From assembly GCF_036227565.1 (NCBI RefSeq), contig NZ_CP109460.1, positions 5,270,001 through 5,334,000 of the forward strand: a stretch of 64,000 nucleotides of DNA. Reading direction: 5' to 3'. Positions 1-8,274 of the stretch are shown one piece after another (positions within the stretch are counted from its first letter, which is position 1; every line of letters begins with the position of its first letter). Source of the DNA: Streptomyces sp. NBC_01454. GTDB lineage: Bacteria > Actinomycetota > Actinomycetes > Streptomycetales > Streptomycetaceae. Both the position numbers and the translations under genes were made by a program. The notes beneath the pieces are model-generated. The model did not search any database, was not told the origin of the DNA, and saw only the letters and a program-made list of their open reading frames with translations.

Positions 1-1
1 G

Positions 2-316
2 CAGGAGGCCCGCCGCCAGGTGAGGACCGGCGCGCTGTCCATGCTCCGGCTGCGCACCGGCCGCCCCGGCCTGGTTCCCACCCCGGAGGAGGCCGCGGCG
101 TACCCCTTCGACGAGGCTGAGCGCCGCTTCGTCGACAGCTGGCTCGGCAACGTCGTCCACGGCACCCCGGACGCGGTCCGCCAGGGCCTGGACGACCTCG
201 CCAAGGGCACCGGCGCCGACGAGCTGATGATCACGGCCAACGCCCACGGCGGCGCGGCCCGGCTGCGCTCGTACGAGCTGATCGCGGACGCCTACGGGCT
301 GCCGCACGAGGACTGA
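2..316 (+). CDS. LLM-class flavin-dependent oxidoreductase, C-terminal part
   Basis: The 5' end lies outside the window; the open frame runs in from base 2 and stops at TGA 314-316. The visible ~104 residues include a PTPEEA stretch, then VDSWLGNVVHGTPDAVRQGL and DELMITANAHGG. This is the typical tail of bacterial luciferase-like (LLM) flavin monooxygenases, where the post-barrel helices follow 'GTPxxVxxxLxxL' and end in 'Yxlix..YGLP'. By family it would use reduced FMN or F420 to oxidise an unknown small substrate. Cofactor-binding residues are outside the window, so nothing more specific can be said. The next gene is convergent, 45 bp away. Confidence 0.8.
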   Translation, partial: QEARRQVRTGALSMLRLRTGRPGLVPTPEEAAAYPFDEAERRFVDSWLGNVVHGTPDAVRQGLDDLAKGTGADELMITANAHGGAARLRSYELIADAYGLPHED

Positions 317-361
317 GGACCCGGCCGCCGCTTCCGTCCGCGCCCCCGCGGGCGGGGGCGC

Positions 362-2230
362 TCAGATCCCCGGGCGCCCGCCGGCGTCCAGCAGCGCCGC
401 CACCCGGTCCGGCGCCACCGGACGGGAGTAGAGCCAGCCCTGGCCGGTGTCGCAGCCGATCCGGCGGAGCCGCTCGGCCTGCTCGGCGCTCTCCACGCAC
501 TCGGCGGTGACCGTGAGGCCGAGCCGGTGCGCCAGCGCCACCAGCGCCTCGACGATCATCTCGTCCGCGGGGTTGGGGTGCTCCTGCGAGCGGAAGCCGC
601 GGACGAAGGACCCGTCCAGCTTCAGCACCGACACCGGCAGGCGGCTGAGGTAGGCGAGGTTGGAGTAGCCGGTGCCGAAGTCGTCGATGGCGATCCGGAC
701 GCCCATGTCGCTCAGCGCCTGCAGGGCCTGCAGCGGCCGGCCGGCCGAGCCCATCACCGCCGACTCGGTCAGCTCCAGCTGGAGCAGCTGCGGCGGCAGC
801 CCCGTCTCGGCGAGGATCCCGGCGACATCGGCGACCAGGTCGGAGTCCCACACCTGACGTACGGCCACATTGACGCTGACGAACAGCGGCCGGCCCGGAT
901 GCGCCAGCTGCCAGGCACGCGCCTGGTAGCAGGCCCGCTCCAGGACCCAGCGGCCCAGCTCGACGATCGCGCCGTTCTCCTCCGCCAGCGCGATGAACCG
1001 ATTCGGCGACAGCGTCCCGAACTGCGGGTGCCGCCAGCGCACCAGCGCCTCCACGCCCTGCGCCCGCCCGTCCCCCAGCCCGACCAGCGGCTGGTACTCC
1101 AGGGTGAACTCGCCGCGGTCGACGGCCGGCCGCAGGGTGCTGGAGAGCGCCTGCCGGGTCATCCGGTGGGCGTTGCGCTCCGGGTCGAAGAGCGTCCAGC
1201 GGGCCTTGCCGTCCTCCTTCGCCCAGTACAGCGTGGTGTCCGCGGCCTGCATCAGACCGGTCGCGGTGGTGCCGCCGGCGGCCCGCTCCACCACGCCGAT
1301 GCTCGCCGAGACCGACAGCCGCTGCCCGGCCAGATCGAACGGGCGCTGCAGCGCGTCCAGGACACTCTGGGCGAGTTCGGCCAGCTGTTCGGTGCCGGTG
1401 GAGTCTTCCACCAAAAGAGCGAACTCGTCACCGCCGAGTCGTGCCACCAGATGCCCGGCGCGGTCCGGCCCGCGGTCCTCGGCGCTCTCCGCGCAGCGGG
1501 TCAGCCGCTGCGCCACCGCGCTCAGCAGCCGGTCGCCGACGCGGTGCCCGAGGGTGTCGTTGACGGCCTTGAAGCCGTCCAGGTCGAGGTAGCACAGCCC
1601 GATCCGGCCGGTGCCGGACGGTTCGAAGGAGGCGGACTCCAGCGCGGTGGAGAGCCGCTCGAAGAACAGCGCCCGGTTGGGCAGCCGGGTCACCGGGTCG
1701 TGCATCTGCAGATGCCGCAGCCGGGCCAGCAGATCGTGCCGGTCGCTGATGTCCGCCACCGACAGCAGCATCCGCTCCTCACCGCTGAGCGGCTCCGGGG
1801 TGAGCGGCTCGACGGTCACCTCCACCCAGACGGAGTGCCCCTCGGGGTGTTTGAGCCGGCGGGTGCAGCGCAGCCGCTCGCTGCGCCCGCACAGCACCTC
1901 GCGGTAGGCGGTCCACACCCGGGGGTCGGCGCCGAGGTCGGTGTGGTCGGCCGCGGTGGTGGCGACCAGCTCGTCCGGGTCGGCGCCGACCAGTTCGCCG
2001 AAGGCGGGGTTGGCGGCGAGGACCAGACCGTCGCGGTTGAGGACGGCCATCGCCAGCCGGCCGGCGTAGAAGGCCGCGCGGTAGTCGCCGAGGGAGGCCC
2101 CGGCGTCGTCGCGGCGGCCGGCGGGGGCGGGCCGGGTTTCGGCGGATTCTTTGGTCGTACCATTACGCTCCGTCACTGAGGGGAGCGTCGCCCCGGGCGT
2201 GCGGCCCGGGCTGTCGGGGTGTCCGCTCAC
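362..2230 (-). CDS. PAS-GGDEF-EAL cyclic-di-GMP turnover protein (CdgA-like)
   Basis: About 622 aa. Domains in order: a PAS sensor (NRDGLVLAANPAFGELVGAD), a diguanylate cyclase GGDEF domain with intact RLGGDEFALL, and an EAL phosphodiesterase domain. EAL motifs are all present: EALVRW, ELTES, DDFGTGYSNL, LKLDGSFV and a C-terminal GQGWLYSRP. Both catalytic centres look intact; the product-inhibition site before GGDEF reads RAGH rather than RxxD, so feedback inhibition may be lost. The GTG at 2230 is chosen because GGGAG lies 6 nt upstream; in-frame starts at 2245 and 2353 lack a ribosome site. Domain order and position relative to adpA resemble S. coelicolor CdgA, a BldD target, but this is from memory. 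It should make and/or hydrolyse c-di-GMP, the brake on Streptomyces development. Confidence 0.9.
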   Translation of the reverse strand: MSGHPDSPGRTPGATLPSVTERNGTTKESAETRPAPAGRRDDAGASLGDYRAAFYAGRLAMAVLNRDGLVLAANPAFGELVGADPDELVATTAADHTDLGADPRVWTAYREVLCGRSERLRCTRRLKHPEGHSVWVEVTVEPLTPEPLSGEERMLLSVADISDRHDLLARLRHLQMHDPVTRLPNRALFFERLSTALESASFEPSGTGRIGLCYLDLDGFKAVNDTLGHRVGDRLLSAVAQRLTRCAESAEDRGPDRAGHLVARLGGDEFALLVEDSTGTEQLAELAQSVLDALQRPFDLAGQRLSVSASIGVVERAAGGTTATGLMQAADTTLYWAKEDGKARWTLFDPERNAHRMTRQALSSTLRPAVDRGEFTLEYQPLVGLGDGRAQGVEALVRWRHPQFGTLSPNRFIALAEENGAIVELGRWVLERACYQARAWQLAHPGRPLFVSVNVAVRQVWDSDLVADVAGILAETGLPPQLLQLELTESAVMGSAGRPLQALQALSDMGVRIAIDDFGTGYSNLAYLSRLPVSVLKLDGSFVRGFRSQEHPNPADEMIVEALVALAHRLGLTVTAECVESAEQAERLRRIGCDTGQGWLYSRPVAPDRVAALLDAGGRPGI

Positions 2231-2537
2231 TGCTCGCTCCCGCATGGCGCTTGTCTCGTGATGGAGGGGTGATCTCGCGCTGGAAAGTGTGGCGATCATA
2301 GAGGCTGGCGCGACGGCCGATCCAGCGACGCAGCCGGGATCCTCCGCCCGCATGACGGAACTTCAGCCATTTCTGTCCGTCTGTGTTCGTGCCGATTGCC
2401 CGGTTGGTCGTTTGTGACTTTCCGTTACGAGTCAGCAAAGACGCGCCGGTCACCCGTCCGGGTCTCCAAAACGGGACGAATAGCATTAAATCGCCACAGG
2501 GTAGATGAGGTCTCCGAATCCATCCCTGGAGGTATAT
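2231..2537. promoter_or_regulatory. divergent promoter region between c-di-GMP gene and M6-like protease gene
   Basis: About 307 bp without a supported gene. It is less GC-rich than the coding sequence, with AT-rich patches near 2400-2430 and 2480-2492 that are plausible promoter elements. The right end carries GGAGG at 2528-2532, the ribosome site of the protease. No clear operator palindrome was found by eye, and a BldD site was looked for but not convincingly seen. Confidence 0.4.
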
Positions 2538-3779
2538 GTGCCGCGCGCCCGGACACCCGACGGGGGAGCGGGCCGCCGTCTGCGGCGCGTCGCGGCCGTC
2601 GCCACGTCCCTGAGCGCCCTCATCGCGACCTCCATCGTCGCCGGACCCGCCACCGCCTCCGAGGCCGCGCTCCCGTGCGCCCTGGGACGCACCGACGCGC
2701 ACCACTCCGAGGGCGTCGACAGCTGGAACGGTTCCTACCCGCGCCCGGACCGCCGGCTCGACGCCGTCATGATCTTCCTGTCCTTCCCGGACGCTCGGCC
2801 CGGCAGCACCCCGCAGGAGCTGTCCCACGACTACTTCCCGACCACGTCCGGCTTCTTCGCCCGCGCCTCGTACGGCAGGTTCCAGCTGCGGTCGCACATC
2901 CACCGCTCCTGGGTGCGGATGCCGCGCCCGTCCGCCTCGTACGGGATAAGGCGCGACTGGGACGCCGGCCGGCGCTCGGCCTATCTGCGCGACGCGGTCG
3001 CCGCCGCGGACCCGTCCGTGGACTTCAGCCGCTACGACGTGGTCTATTTCGTCGCCGACCCGGACGCCCCCGGCGTCGACTCGGACGCCACCAAGGTCGT
3101 CAACCTCGACCAGCCGATGCACGCCGACGACCGCGATCTGCGCCGGTTCGTCACCGTCTTCGAGCAGAGCCCGCCGGACCGCAATGTCCTCGCCCACGAG
3201 ACCGGCCACGTCTTCGACCTGCCGGACCTCTACCACCGGCCGGAGGGCGGCAAGGGCGACTGGGACACCTATGTCGGCGACTGGGACCTCATGGGCAGCC
3301 AGTTCGGCCTGGCGCCCGACCCCTTCGCCTGGCACAAGTGGCGGCTCGGCTGGATCACCGACCGGCAGGTCGACTGTGTCGCTCTGACCGGCCCGGTCAT
3401 GCACTCGCTGCGGACGCTGTCCGCCCCCGGGGAGTCCGGCGGCCGGCGCCGGCCCCGGCTCCTGGTGGTGCGCACGGGCCAGGACAGCGCCCTCGCCATC
3501 GAGGCACGCGGTGCCCAGGGCAACGACCGGGCGCTGTGCACCGAGGGCGTGCTGGCCTACCGCGTGCACAGCGACACCGCCTCCGGCTCGGGGCCCGTGC
3601 AGGTCCTCGACGGCCACCCCGGCACCTCGGCCTGCTGGGGCACCTCGGTCTATCCGCCGCTCGCGGACGCGCCGCTGGGCGTGGGGGAGAGTATGGACGA
3701 TGCGCAGGACGGCCTGCGCATCCAGGTCGAGGGCCGGACCACCGACGGGGACTGGGCGGTCAAGGTCAGCCGCCGCTGA
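2538..3779 (+). CDS. secreted M6-family-like zinc metalloprotease
   Basis: 413 aa from GTG 2538, chosen because a perfect GGAGG sits 5 nt upstream; the in-frame ATG at 2505 has none. The N-terminus is a signal peptide: arginine-rich start, hydrophobic VAAVATSLSALIATSIVAG, then an ATASEA cleavage region. The core has HETGH (residues about 220-224) followed by VFDLPDLYH, the zinc and catalytic motif of M6-type (immune inhibitor A-like) proteases, and a GDWDLMGS met-turn-like segment that fits the same family. Two C-terminal cysteine regions may form disulfides. It is probably an exported protein-degrading enzyme. It stands alone and ends before a strong bidirectional hairpin. Confidence 0.85.
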   Translation: MPRARTPDGGAGRRLRRVAAVATSLSALIATSIVAGPATASEAALPCALGRTDAHHSEGVDSWNGSYPRPDRRLDAVMIFLSFPDARPGSTPQELSHDYFPTTSGFFARASYGRFQLRSHIHRSWVRMPRPSASYGIRRDWDAGRRSAYLRDAVAAADPSVDFSRYDVVYFVADPDAPGVDSDATKVVNLDQPMHADDRDLRRFVTVFEQSPPDRNVLAHETGHVFDLPDLYHRPEGGKGDWDTYVGDWDLMGSQFGLAPDPFAWHKWRLGWITDRQVDCVALTGPVMHSLRTLSAPGESGGRRRPRLLVVRTGQDSALAIEARGAQGNDRALCTEGVLAYRVHSDTASGSGPVQVLDGHPGTSACWGTSVYPPLADAPLGVGESMDDAQDGLRIQVEGRTTDGDWAVKVSRR

Positions 3780-3811
3780 CGGCCTGCCCGGCGCGCCGTG
3801 CGCGCACACGA

Positions 3812-3841
3812 CGAAGGCCCCCACCGCGGTGGGGGCCTTCG
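3812..3841. terminator. bidirectional hairpin terminator
   Basis: Perfect inverted repeat with 14-bp arms and a 2-nt loop, followed on the plus strand by TTTGT. It lies between the plus-strand protease gene and the minus-strand tRNA-Lys and can end transcription from both sides. Confidence 0.85.
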
Positions 3842-3849
3842 TTTGTCTG

Positions 3850-3923
3850 TGCGCCGCCAGGGACTCGAACCCCGGACCCGCTGATTAAGAGTCAGCTGCT
3901 CTAACCAACTGAGCTAGCGGCGC
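3850..3923 (-). tRNA. tRNA-Lys (anticodon CTT)
   Basis: Full cloverleaf on the minus strand. The acceptor stem GCGCCGC pairs with GCGGCGC, with discriminator A. The D arm starts GCTCAGTTGG. The anticodon loop reads CTCTTAA, giving CTT. The T loop is TTCGAGT on a five-pair stem that includes one G-T pair. No CCA is encoded. A promoter can be seen just upstream and the downstream hairpin is at 3812-3841. Confidence 0.97.
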
Positions 3924-3938
3924 CTGCTGACGGGGAAA

Positions 3939-3966
3939 ACATTAGCATCCTGTCCGGGGAGGGCAA
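3939..3966 (-). promoter_or_regulatory. probable promoter of tRNA-Lys
   Basis: On the minus strand TTGCCC (3961-3966) and TAATGT (3939-3944) are separated by 16 bp, close to the vegetative -35/-10 consensus. The -10 box lies about 15 bp before the mature tRNA 5' end, as expected for a short leader. Confidence 0.6.
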
Positions 3967-3979
3967 AAATCGGTTTGTC

Positions 3980-4600
3980 TCAGCCCCCGGTGAGCGCCGA
4001 AACGCGGTGCTGAGCTGCGGTGTCACGCTCCCGCCCGGCCATCGAGCGGGCGGCCCGGACGCACGCCCACAGCAGGACGTCCGGGCCCGGCAGCCAGGGG
4101 TGGCGGACATCCGGTGCCACCAGCCAGCGGGAGGCGGCCGGACCGGACGCGTCCTCGGCGGGCGCGGCGGTGACCGCGGCCGCGCCGTGGCGGGGGTGCA
4201 GCGGGGGGACGGTCACCGCGTCGCCGCTGCCGTGGCACAGCAGCGGGGGGACGGCGGCGGCCCACTCCTCCCAGACGAGCAGCGCGGGCAGCCGCTGGGC
4301 CGCGCCCGGGGCGGCGAACAGCAGGATCCGGCCGCGGTGCGCGGCCACCGGCCCCGAGCCGGGGCCGGCGGACCATAAGTGGTCGACCATCCGCCGCCCG
4401 AAGAGCGCGGGGGCGTTGATGACGTCGAAGGCGGTGCCGCACGGCAGCACGCTCGGCGCGGCCGGCTGGGCGGCCCACGCCGCGTGCGCCGCGTCCGGAT
4501 CGGGGCCGGCGGACGCGAGCCAGTCGGCGCCGGCGAGCGTGACATATGCCGAGGTGGGAAAGGCCAGGGTGCGGGGGGTGTCAGGCAGCCAGTCGCTCAT
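3980..4600 (-). CDS. bifunctional primase/polymerase N-terminal-like protein, TTA-containing
   Basis: 206 aa from ATG 4600 (MSDWLPDT); an ATG at 4618 is also possible and neither has a good ribosome site. The pattern PCGTAFDVINAP, then a GPVAAHRGRILLFAAPG block and CHGSGDAVTVPP resembles the small stand-alone prim-pol N-terminal-like proteins common in Streptomyces. The metal-binding residues of a true prim-pol are not evident, so catalysis is doubtful and its role is unknown. Codon 75 (4376-4378, plus-strand coordinates) is TTA, the rare leucine codon read only by bldA tRNA, so translation is probably developmentally timed. A weaker relative lies at 12121-12588. Confidence 0.7.
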   Translation of the reverse strand: MSDWLPDTPRTLAFPTSAYVTLAGADWLASAGPDPDAAHAAWAAQPAAPSVLPCGTAFDVINAPALFGRRMVDHLWSAGPGSGPVAAHRGRILLFAAPGAAQRLPALLVWEEWAAAVPPLLCHGSGDAVTVPPLHPRHGAAAVTAAPAEDASGPAASRWLVAPDVRHPWLPGPDVLLWACVRAARSMAGRERDTAAQHRVSALTGG

Positions 4601-4795
4601 GGGGACAGGTCTACCCATCCGGCGCGCGCGGTCTTCGCGGATTCGGGGAAATCGGGGCGGGGCGCGGCGGGAGCCGGTATCTTGCGCTCCTCACATATGC
4701 CAGCGGCTCATGATCATGGACCATGAGCCGGCGGAGGCGTCCGGGGCGGGCGGCGCCCCCGGGAGCCGGCCGGGGGCGGGGCGGAGGCGGGGCGG

Positions 4796-5179
4796 TCAGT
4801 CCGACTCGCCGGGCAGCGCGCTGCTGCTGCGCATCAGGCTGCGGCCGAACTCGATCATCTTCTGCGCGTAGTCCTCGGTCCACTCCGCCTGCTCGGCGAG
4901 CGTGGCCAGCGGCATCCGGTCGAACCGGCTGGGGTCGGCCAACTGGGCCGCGGCCAGCGCCTGGAACTCCGTGGCGCGGTCGGCCGCGGCGCGGAAGGCG
5001 AGGGTCAGCTCCGTGGCGCGGCTGAGCAGCTCGCGCGGGTCCTCCATCGACTCCAGGTCGAAGAAGTGCTCGGGGTCGGCGGTGGCCTCGGGCGGCTCGA
5101 AGAGCAGCTGCGCGGGCTTCAGCCGCCGTGGTCCGGGTGCCGCACCACGCGGGTCGGGAGCCGGTTGCGGCTCGGACAT
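4796..5179 (-). CDS. conserved hypothetical protein, 127 aa
   Basis: Starts at ATG 5179 with GGAGG about 8 nt upstream, which rules out the longer in-frame extension to 5470. The protein is soluble with no signal peptide or membrane segment. It has a proline-rich start (QPAPDPRGAAPGPRRLK) followed by an all-helical body (DPRELLSRATELTLAFRAAA, then FGRSLMRSSS). It contains no recognisable catalytic motif. It sits alone on the minus strand between the prim-pol-like gene and the helicase gene. Function unknown; coding potential is supported by the ribosome site and codon usage. Confidence 0.7.
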   Translation of the reverse strand: MSEPQPAPDPRGAAPGPRRLKPAQLLFEPPEATADPEHFFDLESMEDPRELLSRATELTLAFRAAADRATEFQALAAAQLADPSRFDRMPLATLAEQAEWTEDYAQKMIEFGRSLMRSSSALPGESD

Positions 5180-5303
5180 GTACCTACCTCCAGATCGTGT
5201 GCCGCATTCCATTGTCCCGCCCCGCGCAAGTACGCCCCGCCCGGGCCCGTCCACCGGCTCCGTGCGGGACCGGCCGCGGCGGTGGGAGAACGGGGCCGCG
5301 CCC

Positions 5304-6686
5304 CTAGGGGCGCCACACCACGCGGTGTTCCGCCAGATGGGCGAGGACGGCGTGGTGGGCCTCCCAGCCGTCCGGGAACTTGACCGTGACGCCGAGGCGG
5401 ACCGGTTCGGTCGAGGGGTGTTCGTCGAGCAGGTCGGCGACGCCCGCGCGGCAGACCACGATGCAGGCATGGCGGTGGCGGGAGGCCAGTACGCACAGCC
5501 GGCCGGTCTCCAGGTGGAAGGCGGTGGCGTCGGGGCGGCCGGAGAGCGGGTGCAGCACGACCGTGACCTCGAACTCCCGGCCCTGGAGGCGGTTGGCGGT
5601 GTCCACCGCGACGCCCGTCACCCCCAGCTCGGCGAGCGCGGCCCGGACGGCCGCCGCCTGGTCCCGGTGGGCCGTGCCGACCGCGATCCGCGCGGCCGTC
5701 AGGGGCGCCGGGGCCGGTGCCTCGGCCGCGCCCGGCCCGGCCTCGCCGGTCGTGGCGCCGCCGCGGTCGAGGAGCCGGCGCACGACCCGGGCCACCGCGC
5801 GCACCGCCTCGGGGTCCGTGCGCGGGGTGTGGCGGGCGGGGAGTTCCAGCAGGCCCCAGCCGGACTCGGCGGCCTCGTCCAGGACGCGGTCCACGCCCGA
5901 GCCGTCGCCCGGCACCCCGAACGCCAGCCGGCGGTCGCCGTGGCCGGTGCCGCTGCGGAAGGGGGTGTACGGATAGAACGCGCGGGAGACCAGCGGCGCG
6001 GCCGAGGCGGGCAGCCGCCAGGAGACCGGCAGCCGGTGCTGCGGCAGCCCGGGGTTGTGGGCCAGGAGCGTGGACACCGCGCTCGACGACGGGTCGTACG
6101 CCAGCCCCGCCCACTGCTCCGCGCCGACCACGCTGAAGGGGTCCAGCTGGCCCGGATCGCCGACGAACAGCGCCCGTTCGAAGAGTCCGGCGACGCTCAG
6201 CAGCGCGTCGGAGCGCATCTGATAGGCCTCGTCCACGATGGCGTGCCGCCAGGGCTCGTCGACCTTGGTGTAGGCCCACTTCGCGGCCGTGGAGACCACG
6301 ATGTCCATCCCGGCCAGATCGGCGGCCTTCGCGGACGTACGGACCGCGGGGAGTGCGGACAGCGCCGGGTCGAAGGACCCCGGCTCGCTGCCGTGCAGCC
6401 GGCCGACCGGCAGCTGCGGATCCTTCTCGGCGAGCCGCAGCACCAGATCGTCGACCTGCGCGTTGGTCTGGGCGACCACCATCAACGGGCGTCCGGCGGC
6501 GGCGAGTTCGCGGGCCGCGCGCACCACGAGGGTGGACTTGCCGGCGCCGGGCGGGGAGTCCACGACCACCCCGCGCAGGGTGCCGTGCAGGGTGTCGTCA
6601 AGGATCCGGTCGGTCGCCGCGGCGGCCGCGGCGGCGGGGTCGAAGGACCGGTCGGGGCCGGGACGGTGAGCCTGAGCGGCCGTCAT
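5304..6686 (-). CDS. AAA/superfamily 1-type ATPase (helicase-like)
   Basis: 460 aa. Walker A PPGAGKST at residues 45-52, a Q/N-rich motif Ia-like VVAQTNAQVDDL, Walker B VDEAYQM (152-156) and motif III-like GDPGQLDP (about 176-183) identify an SF1 (UvrD/Pif1/Upf1-like) nucleic-acid translocase. The C-terminal half has VDTANRLQGREFEVTVV and LCVLASRHRHACIVV, typical of motifs V and VI (NxxQGxE, ..SR.R). At 460 aa it is a compact core without the usual accessory subdomains. Downstream of two minus-strand genes, an unknown protein and a PD-(D/E)XK-like nuclease, it probably acts with them on DNA or RNA ends. ATP-dependent unwinding is inferred from motifs only. Confidence 0.85.
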   Translation of the reverse strand: MTAAQAHRPGPDRSFDPAAAAAAATDRILDDTLHGTLRGVVVDSPPGAGKSTLVVRAARELAAAGRPLMVVAQTNAQVDDLVLRLAEKDPQLPVGRLHGSEPGSFDPALSALPAVRTSAKAADLAGMDIVVSTAAKWAYTKVDEPWRHAIVDEAYQMRSDALLSVAGLFERALFVGDPGQLDPFSVVGAEQWAGLAYDPSSSAVSTLLAHNPGLPQHRLPVSWRLPASAAPLVSRAFYPYTPFRSGTGHGDRRLAFGVPGDGSGVDRVLDEAAESGWGLLELPARHTPRTDPEAVRAVARVVRRLLDRGGATTGEAGPGAAEAPAPAPLTAARIAVGTAHRDQAAAVRAALAELGVTGVAVDTANRLQGREFEVTVVLHPLSGRPDATAFHLETGRLCVLASRHRHACIVVCRAGVADLLDEHPSTEPVRLGVTVKFPDGWEAHHAVLAHLAEHRVVWRP

Positions 6687-6726
6687 GCGGCGGTCCTCTC
6701 CGGGGCGGTCGAGGGCCGGAGGCGGG

Positions 6727-8274
6727 TCACAGGAAGTCCTCCGTGGTCACGGGGTCGGGGGCGTCGTGCGGCGTCCCGGCGGCGGACGGCGGGCCGCCGT
6801 GGGTCCAGGGGGTGTCCTCGGGGTCGGGGAGCTCCGGGCCGCCGCGCGGGGAGTGCTCGAACAGCGTCCAGCACAGCGTGTCCCGCGGTTCCGGCACCGA
6901 ACCGGGCTCCGGGGTCTTCCCGCGTCCCATCCCGCCCGTCAGCCGCACCACCGGCGCGGACCGGTCCCCGTCCTCGAAGGCGACGAATTCGGCGGTCTGG
7001 GTCCGGCCGTCCGGCAGCGGACGGTAGAGCCTGGTGCCCGATGACAGCTGCGGGCGGTCGTCCGTGCGCACCGTGACCAGCGGGCGCGGCATCGGCCGCT
7101 TGCCCTCGGAGAAGGCCATCTCGACGGCGGTGACCGTGCCCCGGAACGCCTCGCCGGCCAGCCGGCGCCCCGCCATCACCAGCGGGTCGTCCAGGGCCTC
7201 CTGGGCATCGAGCTGGGCCTGCGCGCTCTCCCGGGCGGCCAGCTTCTGCGCGGCGGTGACCGCGTCGTCCTGCCGGGGCTGCGGGGGCTCGCCGGCGCGC
7301 ACCCGGTCGCGGTGCGCGGTGTACGACCAGCGGTCCCGCTTCCAGCGGTCGGCGACCCGGGTGCCCTCCGGCAGCTCCCGCAGCAGGTCGATGCCGTGCC
7401 ACACCGCGTCCCACACCGGCCGCAACTGGCTCTCCAGCAGGGCGCGGAGCGCCTCCTCGGCGCCCGGCAGCCCGGCGTCGTAGCGGGCCGTCGCGGGGGC
7501 GAGCAGGCGGTTGTCGAACGCCGGGTCGGTGGCCGGGCCGGCCGGCGGACACCGCAGCTGCCCGTGCGCGTCCCGCGCCGACTCCGCGTACCCGGCCGCC
7601 TCCTGGCCCGTCCTCCCCGGCGGCGGGTCGATCCACGCCAGCAGCGCGCCCAGGTGCTGGTCCTCCAGCGCGCTCTGGCCGCTGGCCCAGTGGCGGGTCA
7701 GCAGGTCCGTCATGGACAGCAGCAGGGCGGAGCCCGGGACCCGGGCCCGTTCGCCGACATGTGTCAGCCAGCGGCCCAGCAGCGGGACGTGCGGCGGCGC
7801 GGGATGGGGCGTGGCCGGCTCCTGCTCGGCCGTGCGCCGGAAGCGCATCGAGCGGCCCAGCAGCCGTACGTACTCGACCCCGCTGCCGCTGGGGACGATC
7901 ACCTGCGGTGCGTCCGCGCACAGTTCGACCTGCACCGGGACCTTCTTGCCGGTCTCGGGGTCGGTCTCCTTGCGTTCCTCCCACCCGACGGCGTCGGCGA
8001 AGCCGTCCACATACGGCAGCACCTCCCCGGCCAGCTCGGCGAGGAACGCGAACCGCAGATCGCGGTCGCGCGGCTGGGGGACGGCCAGCAGCGCCGGCTT
8101 CTCGCGGTCGGTGCCGACCAGGGCGCCCAGCGGGGCTCCGGCCTCGCCCGCGGTCGTCAACGGGACCAGGACCAGCGGCCGTTGCGACAGATGGCGGTGC
8201 CGGACCGTGCACCGCGGCCGGGCCCGGCCCGCGGCCACCGCCTCCATCCGGGCCAGCGTATCGATCAGCGACAT
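6727..8274 (-). CDS. conserved hypothetical protein, 515 aa, middle gene of helicase-nuclease operon
   Basis: Starts at ATG 8274 (MSLIDTLARMEAV), overlapping the end of the upstream nuclease gene by 10 bp. It ends 40 bp before the helicase gene. No known domain is recognised. Notable segments are VEYVRLLGRSMRFRR and ALLAWIDPPPGRTG, a positively charged central part (RVADRWKRDRWSYTAHRDR) and an acidic, proline-rich tail. The order suggests an adaptor or regulatory subunit that bridges nuclease and helicase. The apparent much longer open frame reaching 10326 is readthrough antisense to the histidine phosphatase and was not used. Confidence 0.75.
   Translation of the reverse strand: MSLIDTLARMEAVAAGRARPRCTVRHRHLSQRPLVLVPLTTAGEAGAPLGALVGTDREKPALLAVPQPRDRDLRFAFLAELAGEVLPYVDGFADAVGWEERKETDPETGKKVPVQVELCADAPQVIVPSGSGVEYVRLLGRSMRFRRTAEQEPATPHPAPPHVPLLGRWLTHVGERARVPGSALLLSMTDLLTRHWASGQSALEDQHLGALLAWIDPPPGRTGQEAAGYAESARDAHGQLRCPPAGPATDPAFDNRLLAPATARYDAGLPGAEEALRALLESQLRPVWDAVWHGIDLLRELPEGTRVADRWKRDRWSYTAHRDRVRAGEPPQPRQDDAVTAAQKLAARESAQAQLDAQEALDDPLVMAGRRLAGEAFRGTVTAVEMAFSEGKRPMPRPLVTVRTDDRPQLSSGTRLYRPLPDGRTQTAEFVAFEDGDRSAPVVRLTGGMGRGKTPEPGSVPEPRDTLCWTLFEHSPRGGPELPDPEDTPWTHGGPPSAAGTPHDAPDPVTTEDFL

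Noticed and set aside
527..2179. 550-codon plus-strand frame
   Set aside because: Antisense shadow of the GGDEF-EAL gene; translation is Gln/Arg-rich without motifs.
2163..3824. 553-codon minus-strand frame
   Set aside because: Antisense to the M6-like protease, which has a ribosome site, signal peptide and HETGH motif.
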